DNA of 5,393 bases. Origin: an uncultured Ruminococcus sp. GTDB lineage: Bacteria > Bacillota > Clostridia > Oscillospirales > Ruminococcaceae. The first letter of the stretch is position 1. Each line of letters begins with the position of its first letter. The notes beneath the pieces were generated by a model, which had not been told where the DNA came from, did no database searches, and saw only the letters and a program-made list of their open reading frames with translations. Made by a program: the position numbers and the translations under genes. Location of the stretch: the NCBI GenBank assembly GCA_947177715.1, contig CAMWVM010000123.1, positions 1 to 5,393 on the forward strand, read 5' to 3'. Of this stretch, positions 1 through 4,951 are shown in pieces.

Positions 1-481
1 ATACTATAGCTATCGGTATGGCAGCATGAATAATCAAGCTTAATAAAATAATCGGTTTATTAAGTCTTTCTTTAACCTTTGATATGTGTACAGCAAAGGA
101 AATAATAAAACATATTTTAAGTATCTCAGAAGGCTGGATTGTAAAGCCTTTTAAATTAAGCCATGCCTTGTCATCAGCACCAGCTGGCCCTATTCCCAAG
201 GATGTAAATGTTAGAGCAGTTAGTGCTACGCCGATGATTATAAAAACTAACCATAGCTTAGCAATTCGTTTTATTCCCAAAGTGTAGATAATTAATGCAC
301 AAACTAACCCAAGTGCCATTGCGGCAAGTTTTGTTTTCCAGAGCGATGAAGTAATGTTTGATGAAATAGCATCCGAACCGTTGTTGTAAACCAGTGAGAA
401 AACAAGTATTACTCCTCCAACACAGCAGGCAAGAGTAAGTATTAATAGTAATATATCAGTGTTTTTTGATTTTCTTAACAT
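1..481 (-). CDS. SEDS-family peptidoglycan polymerase (FtsW/RodA/SpoVE type), N-terminal part
   Basis: Reading leftward from an ATG at 481-479, 160 codons stay open to the window edge, so the C-terminal half is missing. The protein is strongly hydrophobic, with likely membrane segments near residues 9-33, 50-67, 75-96, 116-135 and 141-160. Residues 107-123, WLNLKGFTIQPSEILKI, match the conserved loop of SEDS proteins (W-x-N/x-L...QPSE-hydrophobic-K). SEDS proteins are integral-membrane glycosyltransferases that polymerise lipid II into glycan strands together with a class B penicillin-binding protein, in division (FtsW), elongation (RodA) or sporulation (SpoVE). The visible half does not tell these apart, so no symbol is given. 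The start is supported by CGGAGGTG (493-486) just upstream. A terminator and a possible extended -10 promoter lie between it and the DUF1292 gene, so it is probably transcribed separately. Confidence 0.9.
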   Translation of the reverse strand, partial: MLRKSKNTDILLLILTLACCVGGVILVFSLVYNNGSDAISSNITSSLWKTKLAAMALGLVCALIIYTLGIKRIAKLWLVFIIIGVALTALTFTSLGIGPAGADDKAWLNLKGFTIQPSEILKICFIISFAVHISKVKERLNKPIILLSLIIHAAIPIAIV

Positions 482-514
482 ACTTCACCTCCGACTTATA
501 GATCAATCTAAAAT

Positions 515-523
515 AGTATAACA
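515..523 (-). promoter_or_regulatory. Possible extended -10 promoter for the SEDS gene
   Basis: On the minus strand, TGT followed by TATACT (520-515) forms an extended -10 element about 34 bp upstream of the SEDS start codon. No good -35 is present: the hexamer 17 bp upstream reads TGTTAA. It lies just after the DUF1292 terminator, where a new promoter would be needed. Call made from motif and position only. Confidence 0.4.
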
Positions 524-577
524 CATATCATTTAAAATTAACAGACCTTTTTTAGAACTTTTTCTGAATTTTCGTAT

Positions 578-614
578 AAAATAAAACTCCGGTTCGTGAA
601 TAGAATCGGAGTTT
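578..614 (-). terminator. Intrinsic terminator after the DUF1292 gene
   Basis: AAACTCCG (584-591) is complementary to CGGAGTTT (607-614). TTC (593-595) with GAA (603-605) can extend the helix across one mismatched pair (C-A as RNA on the minus strand, G-U on the plus). In minus-strand direction the stem is followed by TTTTATTTTATA, a suitable U-rich tail. It starts 11 bp past the stop codon of the DUF1292 gene and so ends that short transcript. Confidence 0.85.
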
Positions 615-625
615 ATATTCAGCTT

Positions 626-949
626 TTAGTGAACGTGACCGCAGTCGCATTCATCATCGTCGTCAAATGCAAACATTTCTTCAATTCTTTTCATGAATAT
701 GTTGCCAATTTTTTCATATTCATCGTCATCATCAATGGAAACCATTATTTCCTCATCTCCGTCAAAATCAGACTTTAGAATTACAACTTCTCCGGAATCT
801 TCAAGCATATCCTCGGGATTTTCAAAATAAGGAGTGAGTGCAAAATATTTTTCGCCCTCATATTCCATTGCATCCAGCATTTCAAAGGTTTGTTCATTTC
901 CTTCTTCGTCTTCAAGAGTGTATAGATCAGGTGTGTATTCTTCAGCCAT
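626..949 (-). CDS. DUF1292 family protein with Cys/His-containing tail
   Basis: A 107-residue, very acidic protein. Residues 10-72 follow the DUF1292 pattern: TLEDEEGNEQTFEMLDAMEYEGEKYFALTPY, then a stretch ending in EVVILKSD and EEIMVSI. This is a small beta-rich family widespread in Firmicutes and has no established biochemical role. The helical part, EYEKIGNIFMKRIEEMF (77-93), is also typical. Less usual is the C-terminus: four Asp and a Glu followed by CDCGHVH (101-107), a short Cys-x-Cys-Gly-His-x-His tail that could bind a metal; that is inference. The ATG at 949 is preceded by AAAGGA (963-958) with 8 nt spacing. A promoter lies 74 bp upstream and a terminator directly downstream, so it is probably monocistronic. 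Family assignment is firm; function is unknown. Confidence 0.88.
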   Translation of the reverse strand: MAEEYTPDLYTLEDEEGNEQTFEMLDAMEYEGEKYFALTPYFENPEDMLEDSGEVVILKSDFDGDEEIMVSIDDDDEYEKIGNIFMKRIEEMFAFDDDDECDCGHVH

Positions 950-1022
950 AATATCAATCCTTTCTGTGTGTCATATGCCATAAAACTTGGTAATGTCATT
1001 ATTATAGCACTATAATATTTTA

Positions 1023-1051
1023 ATTATACTACTATAATCAATCAAAGTCAA
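1023..1051 (-). promoter_or_regulatory. Sigma-A type promoter for the DUF1292 gene
   Basis: The minus strand reads TTGACT (1051-1046), a 17-bp spacer, then TATAAT (1028-1023). Transcription would start near 1016, giving a 5' leader of about 67 nt. A second TATAAT at 1006-1001 has no matching -35. This promoter diverges from the ncRNA promoter that begins at 1110. Confidence 0.75.
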
Positions 1052-1109
1052 GAAGATATTGTGAAAGTAATATTAAATAATTAAATTTATAAAAAGTTGA
1101 AAAAAACTA

Positions 1110-1138
1110 TTGACAATCTACAAAAGATGTGATATATT
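1110..1138 (+). promoter_or_regulatory. Strong sigma-A type promoter for the long ncRNA
   Basis: A perfect TTGACA (1110-1115) is followed by a 17-bp spacer and TATATT (1133-1138). Overlapping TATTAT (1135-1140) and TATAAT (1138-1143) are alternative -10 registers with longer spacers. The DNA just upstream (1071-1108) is A/T-rich with A-runs, like an UP element. Transcription would start near 1145. No protein gene of normal size follows for about 1 kb, which is the main reason to propose an RNA gene here. Confidence 0.8.
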
Positions 1139-1149
1139 ATAATCAAGGA

Positions 1150-1517
1150 AAGAGAATAAAGGATTTTAAAGCAGCAAACTAAAAAATCCTCTCAATCCTA
1201 AATCAGGTAAGTCATAAGAGTAATACTTATTAAACCAAACGGTGCATGGGTTTTAACAAGGTTTATAAGTACTTGTGATAAACTAATTTGATTGGAAAGG
1301 TGAGGCGAGTCCAGTGGACACAACAGAGAGTCAGCAGAATATCCATAGACTCGATGAAATCTAATTAATGAGAATGAACTCAGACGTAAGGACTGATAAT
1401 CTCAGATTGAACATTTTAAAAAGAAATTAATCGAGTTTAAAGTAATGATTTTAAAATATAGTCTTTGATAGAGAGGATATTCAAAAATTTAAAATTGAAT
1501 AATTCAGAAACAATAAA
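1150..1517 (+). other. 5' domain of the ncRNA: local helices and one outlying repeat core
   Basis: Complementary segments seen include AGGATTTT (1160-1167) with AAAATCCT (1183-1190), ATAAG (1214-1218) with CTTAT (1226-1230), GTTTAT (1261-1266) with ATAAAC (1278-1283), GTCC (1309-1312) with GGAC (1316-1319), and GAGTC (1328-1332) with GACTC (1348-1352). A possible long-range helix, ACTCGAT (1349-1355) with ATCGAGT (1430-1436), would compete with the last one. A gamma-like core lies at 1298-1316 (AAAGGTGAGGCGAGTCCAGTG), and a much weaker one, GATAGAGAGGATATTC, at 1467-1482. Their positions are roughly in step with the 170-nt period of the 3' domain, so the array may once have extended into this region. 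Two small ORFs, 1314-1364 (GTG start) and 1368-1430 (ATG start), lie here in one frame. Pairings are by eye and not energy-evaluated. Confidence 0.5.
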
Positions 1518-1682
1518 GGAGAGCGGTTTGTATGTTCAGCTTTATTAGGTGTCTGAATAAATAATAGCAGGGAGTGGGACCAATGCACTACTCAGGTTTA
1601 GAAGAGGTAACGATTAAATAACTTGAAAGAGTGATTCCAATGTAAAAAGTAATGTCACCTTGATACTATATAAAGTTTCTGA
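1518..1682 (+). repeat. ncRNA repeat unit 1 (alpha1-beta1-gamma1)
   Basis: Alpha1 GGAG (1518-1521) precedes an ATG at 1532 that opens MFSFIRCLNK (stop at 1562-1564). Beta1 GGAGTGGGACCA (1571-1582) precedes an ATG at 1583 that opens MHYSGLEEVTIK (stop at 1619-1621). Gamma1 GAGTGATTCCA (1629-1639) precedes ATG-TAA at 1640-1645, a start codon followed at once by a stop. Alpha1 can pair AGAGC (1520-1524) with GCTTT (1539-1543), covering part of the Shine-Dalgarno sequence. Confidence 0.6.
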
Positions 1683-1857
1683 GGAGTGAGGCAGTATGAT
1701 TCTAAAGTGCTGTACATCAAGACTTATTATTTAATAGTAGGGAGTGAGTCCGCCAGAAATTCAAATTTAAATTTTAACTTTAATTGAAAGGTGTAAGTCC
1801 AATGGCTTAGTAAAATAGAGAATTAAATTTGGTGAAGTTTTCACAGATGAGTTAATA
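1683..1857 (+). repeat. ncRNA repeat unit 2 (alpha2-beta2-gamma2)
   Basis: Alpha2 GGAG (1683-1686) is followed after 9 nt by an ATG at 1696 that opens MILKCCTSRLII (stop at 1732-1734). GCAGTA (1691-1696) can pair with TGCTGT (1708-1713). Beta2 GGAGTGAGTCCG (1741-1752) has CCA, not a start codon, at the expected position. Gamma2 GGTGTAAGTCCA (1790-1801) precedes ATG-GCT-TAG at 1802-1810, and TAAG (1794-1797) pairs with CTTA (1806-1809) to put the ATG in an 8-nt loop. Confidence 0.6.
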
Positions 1858-2030
1858 GGAGTGATGCGTATGTTAAAGATATGCATTAAACGATTTAATA
1901 TCTGATGTTAAGGAGTGAGTCCACCAAGATAATTAATTTGACCCAATGAGATTGGAATGATTTTAATTTTTTATTGGAGTGAATCCCGTGTACATTTAAT
2001 GTAAATTAAATTGAATAAAGTATAAATTGA
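1858..2030 (+). repeat. ncRNA repeat unit 3 (alpha3-beta3-gamma3)
   Basis: Alpha3 GGAGTGATGCGT (1858-1869) precedes an ATG at 1870 that opens MLKICIKRFNI (stop at 1903-1905); an in-frame ATG at 1864 is also possible. TGCGTAT (1865-1871) pairs with ATATGCA (1879-1885) around a 7-nt loop and holds the start codon in the stem. Beta3 GGAGTGAGTCCA (1912-1923) is followed by CCA, as in beta2. CCAAT (1943-1947) pairs with ATTGG (1951-1955). Gamma3 GGAGTGAATCCC (1976-1987) precedes GTG-TAC-ATT-TAA (1988-1999), and TACAT (1991-1995) pairs with ATGTA (1999-2003). The terminator follows. Confidence 0.6.
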
Positions 2031-2031
2031 T

Positions 2032-2064
2032 AAGAGAGCAGGTTGTCAGCTTGCTCTCTTTTAT
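2032..2064 (+). terminator. Intrinsic terminator of the long ncRNA
   Basis: AAGAGAGCA (2032-2040) is perfectly complementary to TGCTCTCTT (2052-2060). GG (2041-2042) with CT (2050-2051) can extend the stem by a G-U and a G-C pair. The stem is followed by TTTTATGTTTGTATTT. It ends the ncRNA before the yfmF operon, so the RNA is unlikely to be just a long leader of yfmF unless termination is conditional. Confidence 0.9.
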
Positions 2065-2119
2065 GTTTGTATTTAAAAATGAAAAAATTGTGAAAACTAT
2101 AGTAATTTATTAGCTTTTG

Positions 2120-2128
2120 TGATATAAT
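2120..2128 (+). promoter_or_regulatory. Possible extended -10 promoter for the yfmF-yfmH-lgt operon
   Basis: TGATATAAT (2120-2128) is a TGn extended -10 with a perfect TATAAT, 36 bp upstream of the yfmF start codon. The hexamer 17 bp further upstream (TAGTAA) is a poor -35, as is usual for extended -10 promoters. It lies between the ncRNA terminator and the first gene, where an operon promoter is expected. Confidence 0.6.
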
Positions 2129-2164
2129 AAATAATATTATTTTATTTAATCGTAAGGAGCTTTT

Positions 2165-3430
2165 ATGGCAGTTTCGTATGTTCAGAAAAAAATCGGAAAC
2201 GGGATAATGTTTTCGGGTATATATGATAAAAAATTTAAATCTGATTTTGTTTCAGTAAGGTTTATTACACCGCTTGATGAGAAAATATCGCCACGTCTTT
2301 CGTTGCTATCTATGATTCTTGGAACTTCCAATAAATTTATTAAATCAAGAACGAAATTAAATGAAGAGTTGATTGGTCTTTATGACTCTTTGATGAGTGT
2401 GTTTTCATATCCTGTAGGAGATTATCAGATTTCGGGTCTTAGTGTTAGATATATTGGTGATGACTATACCATAAATAATGAAAATATTTCAGCTAAAGCT
2501 ACTCGAATACTTTTGGACTGTATTTTTAATCCGCATATAGAAGATGGGAAATTTCCTCAGAAATATTTTGACTTGCGTAAGCAGGAGCTTATTGATAATA
2601 TTAAAAGCGAAATTAACGACAGAAGAGCATATGCAGTTTTTAGGGCTAATCAAACCGTGTATAAAGATGAGCCTGCTTCAGTTTCTGTGAATGGTTCAGT
2701 TGAAGAGGCTGAAAGCATAACTCAGAGTGAATTATTTGAAACGTATAACAAAATGCTTAGCGAATCTTATATAGATATTTCTGTTGGCGGGGGAAAGCCT
2801 TGCCCTGAAATTGATGAAATGATTGCAAAGGCTTTCGAACAGATTGAAAGGCCGACTGATATCAATATAAACTTTACTTGTCCATCACCGATAAAGCAAA
2901 AGACTGTGGAAGTGTCAGAAAAGAACGATGTTAATCAATGTAAAATGATTATGGCTTTTAAAACTGAAAGTGAAGATTTTTATGCTCAGAAGCTTATGTG
3001 TGCTTTGTTAGGAGGAACTCCTTTTTCAAAGCTTTTTGCAAATGTGAGAGAAAAGTTATCTCTTTGCTATTATTGCAGTTCCACTATTGCTGAATGTAAA
3101 AAAGTAATGTTTATAGATAGCGGTATTGAAAAACATAATGTCGAAAAAGCTAAAAAAGAGATTTTAAAACAGCTTGAAGCAATTTCTGACGGCGATTTTT
3201 CTGATGAAATGCTTGAAAATACAAAAAAAGCACTATATAATGGATTCAGAAATAATTATGACAGCATAGCCGCTTTGAATTCCTGGTACTTTATTCAAAG
3301 GGTAAGAGGTGGAGAAGCATCTCCCGATGATATCAATGAAATTATTGAGAATATATCAAAAGAAAGAGTTGTCCAGGCTGCAAAGTCATTTGAACTTGAC
3401 ATGGTATATTTAATGGAACCGGAGGTGTAA
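2165..3430 (+). CDS. yfmF: M16-peptidase-like protein YfmF, catalytically inactive type
   Basis: The 421-residue product has the two-domain architecture of M16 (pitrilysin/processing-peptidase) proteins. In the N-terminal domain the usual zinc motif HxxEH is absent; the corresponding stretch reads LSLLSMILGTSNKF (45-58). In the C-terminal domain LGGTPFSKLFANVREKLSLC (282-301), continuing into YY, matches the conserved M16 motif with F..VRE..L.Y. This fits YfmF (YmfF in B. subtilis), normally encoded next to its HxxEH-bearing partner YfmH, as here. Databases tie the pair to EF-P 5-aminopentanol modification, through its linkage to ymfI in Bacillus. No ymfI lies in this window, so that role is not shown here. 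An inactive/active heteromer, as in mitochondrial processing peptidase, is a reasonable inference. AAGGAG (2154-2159), 5 nt before the ATG, fixes the start. Confidence 0.9.
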   Translation: MAVSYVQKKIGNGIMFSGIYDKKFKSDFVSVRFITPLDEKISPRLSLLSMILGTSNKFIKSRTKLNEELIGLYDSLMSVFSYPVGDYQISGLSVRYIGDDYTINNENISAKATRILLDCIFNPHIEDGKFPQKYFDLRKQELIDNIKSEINDRRAYAVFRANQTVYKDEPASVSVNGSVEEAESITQSELFETYNKMLSESYIDISVGGGKPCPEIDEMIAKAFEQIERPTDININFTCPSPIKQKTVEVSEKNDVNQCKMIMAFKTESEDFYAQKLMCALLGGTPFSKLFANVREKLSLCYYCSSTIAECKKVMFIDSGIEKHNVEKAKKEILKQLEAISDGDFSDEMLENTKKALYNGFRNNYDSIAALNSWYFIQRVRGGEASPDDINEIIENISKERVVQAAKSFELDMVYLMEPEV

Positions 3431-3433
3431 TGA

Positions 3434-4936
3434 TTGAACTATCCAAAGGTTGTTTATGAGAATAAGCGTACAGGTGAAAACTATTTAAAAATAAAGCATC
3501 CTTCAGGTCTTGATGTTTTGATTTGGAAAATGGAGGGCTTTTCTACAGTTGAGGCGCTGTTTGCCACAAAGTATGGATCAGTGAATACAAGATTTAAAAC
3601 AAGCGACAGTGATAGTTTTATCGACGTTCCTGAGGGTATAGCACATTTCTTAGAGCATAAGCTGTTTGAAAACGAAGATTGTGATGTGTTTGATTTGTAT
3701 GCCGAAACGGGGGCGAGCGCTAATGCTTATACCTCATTTGAGCAAACAGCATATACATTCAGTACTTCAGGCGACTATAGAAAGCCATTGGAAATATTAC
3801 TGAGTTTCGTGCAAAAACCTTATTTTACACAGGAAACGGTTGATAAAGAACAGGGTATAGCACATTTCTTAGAGCATAAGCTGTTTGAAAACGAAGATTG
3901 TGATGTGTTTGATTTGTATGCCGAAACGGGGGCGAGCGCTAATGCTTATACCTCATTTGAGCAAACAGCATATACATTCAGTACTTCAGGCGACTATAGA
4001 AAGCCATTGGAAATATTACTGAGTTTCGTGCAAAAACCTTATTTTACACAGGAAACGGTTGATAAAGAACAGGGTATTATAGCACAGGAAATTAAAATGT
4101 GTGATGATTCACCTGACAGAAAGTGCTTTTTTAATTTGCTTAAAGCAATGTATAATAAACATCCTGTCAGAATAGATATTGCTGGTACAGTAGAATCAAT
4201 TTCTCATATAAATGCAGAACTTTTATATGACTGCTATAATACGTTTTATAATCTGCATAATATGTGTCTGTCAATAGCGGGCAATGTGGATGAGGAAGAA
4301 ATTATAAAAATTTGTGACAAGTTTTTGATTCCGTCAGAAAATAAAAATCTTCAGTCTGATTTTGAAGATGAGCCGTTGGAAATCAATAAAAAAGAAATCT
4401 TAGAAAACTTTAAGGTTGGAATCCCACTTTTTAATATTGGTTTTAAAGCACCTGGTTTTAAGGGCAGGGAATTGGTGAAAATGGAAACGGCGGCAACAAT
4501 CATAATGCCAATGATTTTTGGTCCGGTTTCACCGCTGTATAAAGAATTGTTCGACGAAGGTTTGATTAATTCTCAGTTTTCGCATGAAATTTTTGATGGA
4601 GAAGGTTTTTTCTCATGTATCTGCGGCGGTGAATCTAATGATCCATATAAGGTTTTAGAAAAATGTATTAAAGCTGTTGAGGATGTTAAGAATAACGGAC
4701 TTGATAAAAAACAATTTGAAATGTTTAAAAAATCAAAATACGGCAGTATAATCAGAGGATTTAATAATGTTGAAAATTGTGCGTCATTAATGATGTCAGC
4801 ACATTTTGCAGGTGTAGATTCGTTTACGTTAGTTGAAGAACTTGCGAATCTTACTGTAGAAGACTGTAATGATGCAATGAATATTATTTTTAACACAAAC
4901 AATGTATCAATTTCAATAATTGACAACAAAACATAA
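3434..4936 (+). CDS. yfmH: M16-family metallopeptidase YfmH carrying an internal 73-residue tandem duplication
   Basis: The 500-residue product is YfmH-like (B. subtilis YmfH) with the inverted zinc motif HxxEH, here HFLEH. Because 219 bp are duplicated, the motif appears twice (residues 71-75 and 144-148), as does everything from G68 to Q140. Without the duplication the protein would be 427 residues, the normal family length. The third zinc ligand of M16 enzymes, expected about 70-76 residues after HxxEH, is E219 in IIAQEIKM. Its spacing is right only from the second motif (H148). The C-terminal domain includes the SPLYKELFDEGLI region around residues 363-375. The start is TTG at 3434, with GGAGG (3421-3425) inside the end of yfmF and a TGA in frame directly before it. 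An ATG at 3430 is in another frame that closes after 9 codons. Whether the duplicated protein folds is unknown; the core beta sheet would have to accommodate or expel 73 extra residues. Confidence 0.9.
   Translation: MNYPKVVYENKRTGENYLKIKHPSGLDVLIWKMEGFSTVEALFATKYGSVNTRFKTSDSDSFIDVPEGIAHFLEHKLFENEDCDVFDLYAETGASANAYTSFEQTAYTFSTSGDYRKPLEILLSFVQKPYFTQETVDKEQGIAHFLEHKLFENEDCDVFDLYAETGASANAYTSFEQTAYTFSTSGDYRKPLEILLSFVQKPYFTQETVDKEQGIIAQEIKMCDDSPDRKCFFNLLKAMYNKHPVRIDIAGTVESISHINAELLYDCYNTFYNLHNMCLSIAGNVDEEEIIKICDKFLIPSENKNLQSDFEDEPLEINKKEILENFKVGIPLFNIGFKAPGFKGRELVKMETAATIIMPMIFGPVSPLYKELFDEGLINSQFSHEIFDGEGFFSCICGGESNDPYKVLEKCIKAVEDVKNNGLDKKQFEMFKKSKYGSIIRGFNNVENCASLMMSAHFAGVDSFTLVEELANLTVEDCNDAMNIIFNTNNVSISIIDNKT
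3633..4077 (+). repeat. Perfect in-frame 219-bp tandem duplication within yfmH
   Basis: Copy 1 is 3633-3851 and copy 2 is 3852-4070. By eye they match at every base. The 7-bp string AGGGTAT occurs at 3633, 3852 and 4071, so the direct repeat extends to 4077. The flanks differ outside this (CCTG before copy 1, TATAGCACAGG after copy 2). The 219 bp equals 73 codons, so the reading frame is kept. In the single-copy ancestor AGGGTAT would have occurred twice, 219 bp apart, and recombination or slippage between these short homologies explains the event. Confidence 0.97.
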
Positions 4937-4951
4937 GAAAAGAGGACGATT

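Larger units (their letters stand above)
1518..2030 (+). repeat. Degenerate tandem array: three units of about 170 nt, each with three cores about 57 nt apart
   Basis: Cores related to GGAGTGAGTCCA begin near 1518, 1571, 1628, 1683, 1741, 1790, 1858, 1912 and 1976. Neighbouring cores are 48-68 nt apart, averaging about 57. Every third core is the most alike. Alpha cores (1518, 1683, 1858) continue into TATG. Beta cores (1571, 1741, 1912) are preceded by AATAGYAG (first two copies) and read GGAGTGRGWCC, with RCCA in two. Gamma cores (1628, 1790, 1976) follow TTGAAAG or TTATTG and read GTGATTCCAATG, GTAAGTCCAATG or GTGAATCCCGTG. Beta starts are 170 and 171 nt apart, alpha starts 165 and 175. 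Sequence between cores varies freely in primary sequence. This is an old, diverged repeat rather than a fresh duplication, and it lies entirely inside the proposed ncRNA. Confidence 0.75.
1145..2064 (+). ncRNA. Long structured non-coding RNA of about 920 nt, unrecognised family
   Basis: The interval runs from a consensus promoter to a strong intrinsic terminator and has no ORF longer than about 20 codons in any frame with a plausible ribosome site. It is AT-rich but interrupted by conserved G-rich cores (GGAGTGAGTCC and variants), and it contains many local inverted repeats. Two parts can be told apart: a 5' domain (about 1150-1517) of mostly unique helices, and a 3' domain (1518-2030) made of three higher-order repeats. 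I see no features of tmRNA, RNase P RNA, 6S, SRP RNA, or group I or II introns. I cannot exclude from memory a large ornate class such as ROOL, GOLLD or OLE. No protein gene accompanies it on the same transcript. Possible roles, all inference, are a structural RNA, a sponge for a GGA-binding protein or for the ribosomal anti-Shine-Dalgarno sequence, or an array of tiny translated ORFs. The ends are estimates. Confidence 0.72.

Noticed and set aside
84..287. Plus-strand 67-codon ORF
   Set aside because: It lies inside the SEDS gene on the opposite strand, whose protein is clearly recognisable.
596..778. Plus-strand 60-codon ORF
   Set aside because: It overlaps the terminator and the DUF1292 gene on the other strand and has no ribosome site; it is a shadow of the real gene.
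781..999. Minus-strand 72-codon ORF overlapping the DUF1292 start
   Set aside because: It is in a different frame of the DUF1292 gene, resembles nothing, and has no convincing ribosome site.
1256..1283. Pseudoknot from ACAAG/CTTGT (1256-1260 with 1272-1276) and GTTTAT/ATAAAC (1261-1266 with 1278-1283)
   Set aside because: The connecting loops would be 0 and 1 nt, too short to span the helices. The two stems are better seen as mutually exclusive alternatives.
1321..1330. CAACAGAGAG resembles a conserved stretch of RNase P RNA
   Set aside because: None of the other conserved RNase P segments are found at the expected places around it; a 10-base match alone is chance.
1912..1986. GGAGTGAATCC and GGAGTGAGTCCACCA resemble a tRNA T-arm and CCA end
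   Set aside because: The T-loop bases TTC are replaced by AGT, and no acceptor, D or anticodon arm can be built upstream, so no tRNA or tmRNA is called.
1518..2030. CRISPR-like array of repeats and spacers
   Set aside because: The cores are degenerate, only about 12-15 nt, with irregular spacing (48-68 nt). No cas gene is present and the between-core sequences contain related segments, so it does not behave as a CRISPR array.
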